From contig NZ_CP023068.1 of the NCBI RefSeq assembly GCF_002288525.1, positions 806,001 through 870,000 on the forward strand: a DNA stretch of 64,000 bases, in the 5' to 3' direction. The notes below the pieces were generated by a model that saw nothing but the letters and a program-made list of their open reading frames with translations, did no database searches and was not told where the DNA came from. Source of the stretch: Sinorhizobium sojae CCBAU 05684. GTDB lineage: Bacteria > Pseudomonadota > Alphaproteobacteria > Rhizobiales > Rhizobiaceae. Position 1 is the first letter of the stretch. Each line of letters opens with the position of its first letter. Below are positions 8,572-15,710 of the stretch, in pieces. A program made the position numbers and the translations under genes.

Positions 8572-8948
8572 CTGCTTTGCGCCTGCAAGAGGCGGCGCTG
8601 AAGATCGCGCCTGCTTTCGATTTCCTCGTTCAGCATCGATGCCGTGAGCTTCGAGATTTCCTCATCGAGGTCCAGGCCGGGCAAGACTTCCCGGATGATA
8701 TAGTTCAGTATCTCCTGGGAACGCGATAGATCGAAGAGGCCAGCACTCGAGAGTCTTGCCCGCTCCAAGGTCGCGCTCGCACGGGTGCCACTTGCCCGCG
8801 TCGTCTTCTGTCTCGCCTGGCGGACCGATTGCAGGAGCGTGGCGTCGAATGCCTGCGACTGCGCCTCAACACCCGCATCGGGCCGCACCGAAACCGCGCC
8901 CGTCTGAGCGCGGCTGCGATTGTCGTGTCGGCGGACCTCCAAGCTCAT
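8568..8948 (-). CDS. sctX: SctX-like small T3SS protein
   Basis: A 126-residue protein with a polar, Arg/Ser/Ala-rich N-terminal half (likely disordered, as in secreted proteins) and a helical C-terminal half (about residues 70-122) rich in Leu, Glu and Arg. In Yersinia, YscX is an early secreted protein of about this length that works with YscY and SctV. The gene order X-Y-V is the same here and the downstream gene looks like SctY. I cannot claim recognisable residue identity to YscX; the name is by position, size and architecture. The ATG at 8948 has GAGG eight bases upstream. sctD ends 24 bases before it. Confidence 0.5.
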   Translation of the reverse strand: MSLEVRRHDNRSRAQTGAVSVRPDAGVEAQSQAFDATLLQSVRQARQKTTRASGTRASATLERARLSSAGLFDLSRSQEILNYIIREVLPGLDLDEEISKLTASMLNEEIESRRDLQRRLLQAQSS

Positions 8949-8972
8949 TCCGTCGTCCTCTTCCTCACGTTG

Positions 8973-9881
8973 TCAGAAGCGAAGCGTGAATTCTTCCCCC
9001 TGCCGCGCTGCTGTCAGGCTGCCGTCGCGAATATCCTTGATGTACCAGCCGTCCTCGAGCGCGGCGCCCTTGTAGAGACGTGTCCCGTCGACGCCGATCG
9101 CATAGGGCGTTTCGCCGAACCAAATGGCTTGCAGATTGAACCTCGGCGAGGTTTTCGGAACAGTCTCACTGACCTCGCTCGTGAGTACGTAGCGGTTGCC
9201 ATAGGTCCGATCGAACCAGCTCTGGACACCGTTCCACGATTCGCGACCCTCTTCGTCGACTGCGCCGGAAACGGAGAACCGCGCGCCGTCCGCGTGCACC
9301 CGAAGATCGCGCAACCCAGCCTCCAGGAGCTTTGTCGCAAGGGTTGACGACACATCCTCGGGGGAGAGCGGGGAGGGAGGTACGGCCCCGGCCATCACAG
9401 TTTCCTGGTTGAAGCTCGGGATAGAAACGGATCTGTCGACGTCAGCCACGCCGGCCTGGACGGCGGCGATGGTGAGGAGCGAGAAGACCGCGACGCCGCC
9501 CACCATCCAGGTGGTGCGAGCGCGCCTTTGACTCTTGCTCGCGGACGGAACCGGCCCAGCCTCGGAAAGGCTAAGCCGCGCGCCGCCGAGCGAAACCGTC
9601 ACGGGCATTTTTACCTGGAGACCATGACCCACGGGAACCGTCGTATTATCGACGGCGACTTCGGCTCCGATTGCCTCGATCATCACCTCGGAACCTGCAA
9701 ACTGCAGACGCATATGGCGATCGCTTACGCCGTGGTCGCTCAACGTGAGGTCACAATCCGCGGCGGAACCGATCAAGTAAGAGCCCCTTGCCAAGGGCAA
9801 GGTGACGCCGCTGTGGACGCCTTTGAGAATATCCAGCGTCAAATCGGTAGCAGTGTTCCACAAGGCCAAACTGGATGCCAT
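8973..9881 (-). CDS. sctD: SctD (YscD/RhcD) inner-membrane ring protein
   Basis: Outer of the two inner-membrane ring proteins of the injectisome. The 302-residue protein has an N-terminal cytoplasmic FHA domain (about residues 10-106; LIGSAADCDLTL then SDRHMRLQF), one membrane helix (about 125-147) and a periplasmic part with BON-like modules that contact the secretin. It is shorter than YscD (about 420), so some periplasmic modules are probably missing. The ATG at 9881 is preceded by GAGGTGA. It is separated from the small upstream gene by a strong hairpin at 9958-9980. Confidence 0.87.
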   Translation of the reverse strand: MASSLALWNTATDLTLDILKGVHSGVTLPLARGSYLIGSAADCDLTLSDHGVSDRHMRLQFAGSEVMIEAIGAEVAVDNTTVPVGHGLQVKMPVTVSLGGARLSLSEAGPVPSASKSQRRARTTWMVGGVAVFSLLTIAAVQAGVADVDRSVSIPSFNQETVMAGAVPPSPLSPEDVSSTLATKLLEAGLRDLRVHADGARFSVSGAVDEEGRESWNGVQSWFDRTYGNRYVLTSEVSETVPKTSPRFNLQAIWFGETPYAIGVDGTRLYKGAALEDGWYIKDIRDGSLTAARQGEEFTLRF

Positions 9882-9957
9882 CGCTCACCTCGCCATTCTA
9901 GACAATGACCTCACGGCAGGGCGTGAACCCTATTCAAGTCTATGCACCGGAGATGAA

Positions 9958-9980
9958 AGGGGCGGCCGCAAGCCGCCCCT
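9958..9980 (-). terminator. Hairpin between the 53-residue gene and sctD (terminator or attenuator)
   Basis: Perfect 9-base inverted repeat: AGGGGCGGC at 9958-9966 and GCCGCCCCT at 9972-9980 with a 5-base loop. On the minus strand it lies 11 bases after the stop codon of the small gene, and the run that follows is only CCCCTTTC, so termination is probably partial. Such an element would let the small upstream gene be transcribed more than sctD, as expected if it encodes a subunit needed in many copies. Confidence 0.6.
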
Positions 9981-9991
9981 CCGCTTAGCGC

Positions 9992-10153
9992 TTAGCCGTT
10001 CGGACGCTGCTTCGCTGCGTCGAGGGCGACCTTCTTTTCGGTGGTGATCTTGGTGATTTCAGCAGACTTTTCGATAGCCTTGTCAAAAGCTTCCGTCATC
10101 GTCTTGATCGAATTATCCGAAGTTTGCGTACCGCCTACACCGGAAACTGCCAT
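9992..10153 (-). CDS. Small helical protein, candidate T3SS needle/filament subunit
   Basis: A 53-residue protein (starts MAVSGVGGTQ, ends KQRPNG) with a Gly/Ser/Thr-rich N-terminus and one long amphipathic Lys/Glu/Ala-rich helix. The start at 10153 is chosen because AAGGAG lies 6 bases upstream; an upstream in-frame ATG at 10189 lacks this. It is the first gene of the minus-strand T3SS operon, next to the divergent promoter region, and is followed by a terminator-like hairpin, suggesting high expression. Rhizobial needle/pilus protein NopA is also very small, but I see no decisive motif. It could be the needle (SctF), another secreted filament protein, or a chaperone. Confidence 0.65.
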   Translation of the reverse strand: MAVSGVGGTQTSDNSIKTMTEAFDKAIEKSAEITKITTEKKVALDAAKQRPNG

Positions 10154-10518
10154 TGTCTTCTCCTTGATAATTCGGCCGGCCCCGAGCATTCCCGGACGCC
10201 GGCTGAGAGTTCTTATCGAGTCGACCGCCCCTGCATCGGGGCCCGCAATGGTTAAAGTTCCCGCGGGAAAATGACAATTTGCAAGGGTATCACATAATAT
10301 TACAATATGTAATTCCTCGTGAAGACAGTGTCGAGATTGCGGCCAGAAATGTCATGTAATTGTAATGAAATCGAGATACCAGTATAAAGGTACTGTATTT
10401 CTCTAAGCGCTTGTTTAGCGCTCTGCGTTGCTGTCATTTTCGTCCAACTGAGAGTTGCGCGCCACAGATTACTGTTATAGCTTTCGCCCGCGTGATGCGG
10501 ATAGTTGGAACGTCTCAT
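10154..10518. promoter_or_regulatory. Divergent T3SS promoter region
   Basis: Non-coding stretch between the two divergent T3SS operons. The part from about 10260 to 10420 is clearly AT-rich against a GC-rich background. It includes an imperfect dyad at 10292-10310 (ACATA and TATGT flanking ATATT-AC-AATAT) and the repeated words ATGTAATT and TGTAAT. I found no match to the rhizobial tts box (TtsI site) and no clear -35/-10 pair. A short in-frame extension of the downstream ORF starts at 10411, but it has no ribosome site and lies upstream of the signal peptide. Confidence 0.55.
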
Positions 10519-11172
10519 ATGAATAACTTCGTACTTGCGGGTGGCGTCTGTATGTTTGCTGTCGCTGTATTAGCGGTACCATCCCGGACCCTTGCCGGCG
10601 CTCCGCACTGGTACAGCAGCAGCTACAATTATGTCCTGATCAATCAAGATATTCGCGACGCACTCAAGGAGTTCGGGCGCAATCTCTCCATTCCGGTCGT
10701 CGTGTCCGACCGGATCCGGGGGCAGGTCCGGGGTGAAGTCCGTGCAGAAACGGCCAAGGGGTTCCTTGAAAAGCTGGCACAGGCCAACGGGCTGATCTGG
10801 TACTTCGACGGCTCGGTCTTGCACATCAATGCCAGCGACGAGTTCTCGACCCAGATCATCAATATTGGCAGAGCGGATGGCCGTTCGGTCGTAGACGAGA
10901 TCGAGCGGCTGGAGCTCATGGACGATCGTTTCTCCCTTCGCAGCACCCCCAATGCTCCGGCGCTTCGCGTTTCCGGACCGCCTGCATTCATTGCGATGGT
11001 GAAGCAGGTCGTCGCATCGGTTCAGCCGCCTCCGAGAGCCCAGGTGGACGATCCACGCGTGCGGATCTTCCGCGGCGGTCAGCACAAGGAGGTAACGGAC
11101 GACCTCGGCGAGAGTGGTCGTCAAACGGCCAATTTCCATACCAGCGACGCTCAGCAGGAGGGGAACAGATGA
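10519..11172 (+). CDS. rhcC1: RhcC1 (NolW-type) N0/N1 secretin domain protein
   Basis: A 217-residue periplasmic protein that corresponds to the N-terminal half of ordinary T3SS secretins. The signal peptide ends near SRTLA. The N0 domain follows (about residues 40-105: INQDIRDALKEFGRNLSIPV, then VRGEVRAETAKGFL). An N1-like domain comes next (about 115-170, VDEIERLELMDDRFSLR). No pore-forming secretin core is present. In rhizobia the secretin is split into RhcC1 and RhcC2; here RhcC2 (4678-6063) is of Tad type. The start at 10519 (MNNF) is chosen because it places the signal peptide at the N-terminus, although its ribosome site is weak. The stop overlaps the next ATG. Confidence 0.85.
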   Translation: MNNFVLAGGVCMFAVAVLAVPSRTLAGAPHWYSSSYNYVLINQDIRDALKEFGRNLSIPVVVSDRIRGQVRGEVRAETAKGFLEKLAQANGLIWYFDGSVLHINASDEFSTQIINIGRADGRSVVDEIERLELMDDRFSLRSTPNAPALRVSGPPAFIAMVKQVVASVQPPPRAQVDDPRVRIFRGGQHKEVTDDLGESGRQTANFHTSDAQQEGNR

Positions 11173-11354
11173 CCGGATCGGTAGCCGCGACAGCACGGAC
11201 ACCCACTCAGACGCAGAATGTAGACCCAACACAGGCGAAATTCGAAGAAGCGCTACAGCAAGCGGTTGCGAGTGGCGGCAGCCAACTGATCGGACAGGAG
11301 ATGATGAAGATCGCTCAGGAAGTCCTAAACGAAGCTTTGTCGGACGAGGAATAG
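11169..11354 (+). CDS. 61-residue helical protein, second needle candidate
   Basis: Small acidic protein with a Thr/Gln-rich N-terminus and a helical region (about residues 22-60; KFEEALQQAVASGG and EVLNEALSDEE). Its ATG overlaps the rhcC1 stop (ATGA), so it is translationally coupled. The needle gene (sctF) of other systems often lies shortly before sctI and sctJ, which is the position here. No diagnostic needle motif could be confirmed. It could be SctF, a needle chaperone or a small rhizobial Nop-type protein. The size and coupling make it a real gene. Confidence 0.6.
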   Translation: MTGSVAATARTPTQTQNVDPTQAKFEEALQQAVASGGSQLIGQEMMKIAQEVLNEALSDEE

Positions 11355-11381
11355 TCGCTCTAGCAAACAGGAGACCAACCA

Positions 11382-11813
11382 ATGACGGTTGTCCCGCCAG
11401 TTGGAAATACGACGCTTGCAGCAGCTCCCGTGGTGCAGGACTCGAATGCTGTCGCTTCGCAAGACCTGTTCGCACATGCGGCGATGAACGTCACGATCCT
11501 GCCTCACGGGGCAAGCCCGGCGGACCTTGGACGAACGATCGCCGACAACCTGCAGGGTTTCGTCGAGCGTGCCGGGAAATTCGCGACCGGCACGGAGCTT
11601 TTTGCCAAATCGGGCCAACAGGAGACGTCACGGTCGTTCTCGCCCACTTTGGGCGCTGCCGAGGCAGGTCTCACTCGGACATCGGACAGTCAGGCGGGGC
11701 GGCTGGTGGAGGCACTGGGAAGGATTTTCGATCACGCCATCGAGACGCAGATGGTCGTTCGCGGCCCGACGCAATTCACTAGCGCGACGATGACCCTCGT
11801 CAAAGGTCAATGA
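11382..11813 (+). CDS. sctI: SctI (NolB/NopB/YscI) inner-rod protein
   Basis: A 143-residue protein directly upstream of sctJ, the usual place of the inner-rod gene. The C-terminal helix (about residues 108-143: RIFDHAIETQMVVRGPTQ then FTSATMTLVKGQ) has the SctI pattern of a helix ending in a conserved LLKGQ-like terminus. The N-terminal half is Ala/Thr/Pro-rich and probably flexible. SctI anchors the needle to the export gate and is itself an early substrate. The stop overlaps the sctJ start by 4 bases. Confidence 0.75.
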   Translation: MTVVPPVGNTTLAAAPVVQDSNAVASQDLFAHAAMNVTILPHGASPADLGRTIADNLQGFVERAGKFATGTELFAKSGQQETSRSFSPTLGAAEAGLTRTSDSQAGRLVEALGRIFDHAIETQMVVRGPTQFTSATMTLVKGQ

Positions 11814-12610
11814 ATATTTCCCGGATTCCCTCTGCGATCGCACGCGGCGTGTACCTCGTGCTCATGGTCGTGACGCTGCAGAGTTGCAGCGTCGATCTAT
11901 ATACCAATCTGGACGAGCGGGAGGCGAATGAGATGGTGGCGACCCTCTTGTCGAAGGGCATAGCGGTCAGCCGCGTCGTCCAGAAGGACGGTAAGCTGAC
12001 CGTCACCGTCGACGAAGATCAATTCGCTCAGGCTGTGGCCGTGCTGAACACGGCTGGCTTGCCGAAAGAGAAATTCGCCACGCTCGGAACCGTCTTCAAG
12101 CAGGAGGGGCTCGTCGCCTCGCCGGTGCAGGAGCGGGCGCAAATGATCTATGCGCTGAGCGAAGAGCTTTCCCGGACGGTATCAGAGATCGACGGCGTGC
12201 TCGCCGCGCGCGTTCACGTTGTCCTACCGGACAATGATCCGCTGCAGCGCAACGCGATCCCCGCCTCAGCATCGGTTTTCATCCGCCACGAAGCCAGTCT
12301 TGACGTCAACCCGCTCATTCCCCGGATCAAGACTCTCGTCGCCAACAGCATATCGGGACTGACATACGAAAAGGTCTCGGTTGTGCCGGTGGCCAGTCAA
12401 CGGACGAGCGAGCCCGCCACCGGCGCGGAACTCACCTCCTTCCTTGGAATTTGGATGCTTCCCGCGAGCGTCGCCAAGGCCAAACTCATCTTCGGCTGCC
12501 TGGCGGGAGCTCTGCTCGCCGCGATGGCAAGCCTCGGTTATCTGGTATGGCGCAAGCAAAGCGGGCGGCGGAAGGTCTATCCTCTGCAGCCATATGGGCC
12601 GGCAAAGTGA
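11810..12610 (+). CDS. sctJ: SctJ (RhcJ/NolT/YscJ) inner-membrane ring lipoprotein
   Basis: Inner-ring lipoprotein of the T3SS basal body. The 266-residue protein has a signal peptide ending LQSC (lipid-modified Cys26) and two ring-building domains: residues about 29-85 with LDEREANEMVATLL, and 100-190 with VVLPDNDPLQRNAIPASASV and SISGLTYEKVSVV. A C-terminal membrane helix (about 225-250) is present. This is the standard YscJ/NolT family layout, and the C-terminal helix and lipobox separate it from flagellar FliF. It overlaps sctI upstream and sctK downstream by 4 bases. Confidence 0.93.
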   Translation: MNISRIPSAIARGVYLVLMVVTLQSCSVDLYTNLDEREANEMVATLLSKGIAVSRVVQKDGKLTVTVDEDQFAQAVAVLNTAGLPKEKFATLGTVFKQEGLVASPVQERAQMIYALSEELSRTVSEIDGVLAARVHVVLPDNDPLQRNAIPASASVFIRHEASLDVNPLIPRIKTLVANSISGLTYEKVSVVPVASQRTSEPATGAELTSFLGIWMLPASVAKAKLIFGCLAGALLAAMASLGYLVWRKQSGRRKVYPLQPYGPAK

Positions 12611-13260
12611 CGGAGCGCCAAGCGGCAAGCGGCGCGACGGCCGCCGAAATGCAGAGCATCTGGGCGACCATCTGCCACGCCCCGGCGCGCCTCATCCATC
12701 CGCGCCATATCGTTACCGCCTTTGGTGGGGCGATCACGGTCGAGGCGGCCCTCAGGCTACAGCAATCCGATCGGGTGCAAAGACAGCTTTCGCGGCTGCT
12801 GATGGAGAAATTCGAGCTTCCGGATGTCGGTTCCTGTCCCTCCCCTGAAGAAGGCGACCTCAAGCTCCTGGCACTGTCGCCTTCAGCTGTAGCACAGCAC
12901 AGCTACCTTGCGGGAGCGGTGTTCTGGGGCCATGTGCTTGCCGGCGAAATTCGCAGCCGCGAAGTCGCCTCGATGAAGGAGCGTATCGGCGACCGAGTAT
13001 TCCGTATCGCTGTGGACAATCGAGATCTTGCCGCCCGCCACGAGCCTCCCGGCGACCTCGACTCCCTGATACAGGCGATCGAATTAGACGGCCGCAAATG
13101 CTGGCTCGACTGGCGGGCATCGCTCCCCGACGCCTTGGCGGCATGGCTACGGTTGACGGACGAGGTGGACAATGACGGCACGCGTCACGCCGAGGCGACC
13201 GATCGGACTAGGGGAGCGGCGATCGTTCGGCGCCTCCAGCGCGAAGAAACATCGACCTAG
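12607..13260 (+). CDS. sctK: SctK (NolU/YscK-like) sorting-platform protein
   Basis: Cytosolic sorting-platform component expected between sctJ and sctL; rhizobial NolU (about 212 residues) is the family member. The chosen GTG at 12607 forms a GTGA overlap with the sctJ stop and gives 217 residues, the expected size. The open frame extends further back to 12451 inside sctJ, where the same DNA already codes. The sequence contains a Trp/Leu-rich central part (AGAVFWGHVLAGEI) and DWRASLPDALAAWL near the end. Assignment is mostly by position and length, since SctK proteins are poorly conserved. Confidence 0.75.
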   Translation: MTERQAASGATAAEMQSIWATICHAPARLIHPRHIVTAFGGAITVEAALRLQQSDRVQRQLSRLLMEKFELPDVGSCPSPEEGDLKLLALSPSAVAQHSYLAGAVFWGHVLAGEIRSREVASMKERIGDRVFRIAVDNRDLAARHEPPGDLDSLIQAIELDGRKCWLDWRASLPDALAAWLRLTDEVDNDGTRHAEATDRTRGAAIVRRLQREETST

Positions 13261-13272
13261 GGACGGGGAGCG

Positions 13273-13878
13273 ATGAAAGAACTCCCCAATAGGCCGACGA
13301 CGAAGATTCTGCGAAAGGCAGAAGGCCATCACTGGCTCGAAGGGTTCGCCTTTCTCAAGGCGGCAAAAACCGAAGCGGATCATCAGCTCGCGCAGGTGCG
13401 CCAGCTTGTCGAAGCGAGCAGGAGGCAGGGCTACGAGGCCGGCCGTTCGGAGGGAGAGCGTCAGGCAGCAGTCCTGCTTATGAAAACCACTGCGGACGTC
13501 AACGCCTATGTCGCTGGGCTCGACCGCCAGATCGCCGAACTCAGCCTCGCGATCGTCGAAAAACTGCTCGGCCGTATCGATCAGGCGGAGCTGGTCGCAA
13601 CACTTGCGCAGCAGGCACTGCAATCCTTTCAGCATGAGCGCGAGGTTACGATCACCGTATCTCCCGCCGCGGCTGACCGCGTGGCTGAACTCATCGAGCG
13701 GCACAACAAACATCCCGCGCTAAAGATCTCGGTTCTGCCGGACCCCCGGATGGACGACGGCAAGTGCGTTCTCGCCAATGCCGTGGCTGTCGTCGACGCA
13801 GGGCTCGACACGCAACTTTCCGTCGTTCGCGACGCCTTGCTCGGTGTTCGCACTGACGCTTCGGGCTCTGCCGCATGA
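13273..13878 (+). CDS. sctL: SctL (RhcL/NolV/YscL) ATPase stator
   Basis: A 201-residue stator that binds the SctN ATPase and connects it to SctQ. The N-terminal half is a charged helical region (AEGHHWLEGFAFLKAAK, EASRRQGYEAGRSEGER), and the C-terminal FliH/YscL domain (about 90-190) contains ELSLAIVEKLLGRID and CVLANAVAVVDAGLDTQL. The latter is the conserved end motif of the family (xVExxxGxIDAxLxxQL). The stop overlaps the sctN start by 4 bases. Confidence 0.92.
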   Translation: MKELPNRPTTKILRKAEGHHWLEGFAFLKAAKTEADHQLAQVRQLVEASRRQGYEAGRSEGERQAAVLLMKTTADVNAYVAGLDRQIAELSLAIVEKLLGRIDQAELVATLAQQALQSFQHEREVTITVSPAAADRVAELIERHNKHPALKISVLPDPRMDDGKCVLANAVAVVDAGLDTQLSVVRDALLGVRTDASGSAA

Positions 13879-15221
13879 TCGAGCAAGCACTTTCGGACCC
13901 TGGCGAGCTCATTCAGCGCCTGCGGCGACGGGCGCTGGCGGCGGAAACGCGGCCGGTGCACGGTCGCGTTCGCAGGATCACCGGCATCATCGTTCATGCA
14001 ACGGCCCCCATGGTCCGCATCGGCGAGCTTTGCCATCTCCGAGATCCGGTATCCGGCGCAATGGTGCCAGCGGAGGTCGTCGGCTTCGAAGACGAGGAGG
14101 CAGTGCTCACGCCCATCGGTGATCTTGAGGGCATGTCCACGCGAGCGGAAGTGATCGCCACCGGCAAGACATTGCAGATCCCTGTTGGCGAGGGCCTTCT
14201 TGGCCGAGTCCTCAACCCTTTGGGAGACGTCCTCGATTTCGTTGAGGATCGCACGGTTCCGCTTACCACGGACATTTACTACCCCACGCACCGGCCGCCG
14301 CCCAACGCGCTGCAGCGCGATCTGGTCACCGAACCTCTGCAACTTGGTATCCGTGCGATCGACGGACTGCTCACCATCGCTCGCGGCCAGCGCGTCGGCA
14401 TTTTCGGAGAACCGGGAGTCGGAAAGTCCTCGCTCCTGTCCAGCATCGTTCGCGGCACGAAAGCGGACGTCATCGTCATCGGGCTTATCGGCGAGCGCGG
14501 CCGTGAGGTGCGGGAGTTCATCGAGGGGCAACTGGGCGGGGAGGGCCGCAGGCGCTCGGTCGTGGTCGTTGCGACATCCGATCGCCCTGCGATAGAGCGG
14601 GTCAAGGCAGCCTACGGCGCGACCGCCATCGCCGAGTATTTTCGCGATCAAGGTCAAGACGTCCTGCTGCTGATGGATAGTGTCACCCGTTTTGCCAGGG
14701 CCCAAAGGGAGATCGGCCTTGCGGCAGGCGAGCCGCCGACGCGCCGCGGCTTTCCGCCCTCTCTTTTTGCCGCGCTGCCGCGCTTGTTGGAAAGGGCAGG
14801 GCCCGGGCGAGGCGGTTCCATCACGGCTCTCTATACCGTTTTGACCGAGGGTGACGGCACGCTGGACCCTGTCGCCGAGGAGACGAAAGCCATTCTCGAC
14901 GGGCATATCATGCTGAGTTCCAGTATGGCCGAGCGCAACTTCTTTCCCGCAATCGACGTGCTGAAGAGCCGCAGCCGGTTGATGGAAACCGTCGCAGGCA
15001 AGGCGCACCGGCAGCATGCCGCTCACATTCGTGCGCTGCTTGCCCGATACGAGGAAATAGAGCTTTTGCTACGGGTAGGGGAGTACGAGCGCGGCGTTGA
15101 TGCGCTGTCGGATGAAGCGATCGAAAAGCGCGATGCGATAGAAGCTTTTCTGAGACAGGACGGTGACGAGTTCTCGCCTTTGGAGACGACGGAAGAGCTG
15201 TTGAAGAGGATCGCACTGTGA
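13875..15221 (+). CDS. sctN: SctN (RhcN/YscN) T3SS ATPase
   Basis: Hexameric ATPase that unfolds substrates and detaches chaperones at the export gate. The 448-residue length is typical. The Walker A loop is GEPGVGKS at residues 178-185, and Walker B is VLLLMD at 263-268, followed by SVTRFARAQREIGLAAGEPP, the T3SS ATPase fingerprint. The GLIGERGREVREFIEG segment and the C-terminal helical domain are also present. It is set apart from flagellar FliI and the F1 ATPase beta subunit by context: sctL lies upstream and sctO downstream, each with 4-base overlaps. Confidence 0.96.
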   Translation: MIEQALSDPGELIQRLRRRALAAETRPVHGRVRRITGIIVHATAPMVRIGELCHLRDPVSGAMVPAEVVGFEDEEAVLTPIGDLEGMSTRAEVIATGKTLQIPVGEGLLGRVLNPLGDVLDFVEDRTVPLTTDIYYPTHRPPPNALQRDLVTEPLQLGIRAIDGLLTIARGQRVGIFGEPGVGKSSLLSSIVRGTKADVIVIGLIGERGREVREFIEGQLGGEGRRRSVVVVATSDRPAIERVKAAYGATAIAEYFRDQGQDVLLLMDSVTRFARAQREIGLAAGEPPTRRGFPPSLFAALPRLLERAGPGRGGSITALYTVLTEGDGTLDPVAEETKAILDGHIMLSSSMAERNFFPAIDVLKSRSRLMETVAGKAHRQHAAHIRALLARYEEIELLLRVGEYERGVDALSDEAIEKRDAIEAFLRQDGDEFSPLETTEELLKRIAL

Positions 15222-15706
15222 CCCGGAAAGTCGACTTGCGCCGACTCGTGGAACTGCGGGCAGTGAGGATGCGCCGCGCTGAAGTTGAGGCGGAGCGCCA
15301 GCATGGGCGCCACAGGCAGGCAGCGCGTGCCGTCGAGGCAGCGAAGCACGAGAGCCTTGCGCATGAGGCAGAGCGAAGATTGCAGGAGGAGGCCCTCTAT
15401 TCCGAGCTCAACCAGGCCCCGCTAGATCAGCGCGATATCGAGAACTACCGCAGGGCGCTGGATGCCTTGGATCACCGCGCCCGCGAGTTGGAGCAGGAAA
15501 TTCACGCGGCTCGACAGAGTGAAATGCGGGAGGCAAGGCGGAGCCGAGAGCTTGCGGCCGAGTATCGGGGCAAACGTAAGCTGCATGAGCGCATCTCGCT
15601 GGTCGTCGAGGAGCAGCACCGGCTGGATGCCAAGCGAGCAGACGTCCTCAGCGAGATCGATGAGGAAGATGGCGCGCCTGTAAACAACCGAAAGCGTGCC
15701 AGGTGA
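15218..15706 (+). CDS. sctO: SctO (YscO/FliJ-like) coiled-coil stalk
   Basis: A 162-residue, almost entirely helical and strongly charged protein (Arg/Glu-rich heptads such as REARRSRELAAEYRGKRK). This is typical of SctO/FliJ proteins, which form a two-helix coiled coil inside the ATPase ring. It lies between sctN and sctQ, the canonical place. Start ATG/GTG choice: the frame opens at 15218 with a 4-base overlap with the sctN stop. Sequence conservation in this family is low, so the call combines coiled-coil character and order. Confidence 0.82.
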   Translation: MTRKVDLRRLVELRAVRMRRAEVEAERQHGRHRQAARAVEAAKHESLAHEAERRLQEEALYSELNQAPLDQRDIENYRRALDALDHRARELEQEIHAARQSEMREARRSRELAAEYRGKRKLHERISLVVEEQHRLDAKRADVLSEIDEEDGAPVNNRKRAR

Positions 15707-15710
15707 CCGG

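Noticed and set aside
10154-10518. tts box (TtsI site)
   Set aside because: No sequence close to the tts consensus found by eye in this or the other intergenic T3SS regions.
13629-15026. 465-codon minus-strand frame antisense to sctL-sctN
   Set aside because: Shadow of the sctN gene caused by high GC at third codon positions; no motifs and no ribosome site.
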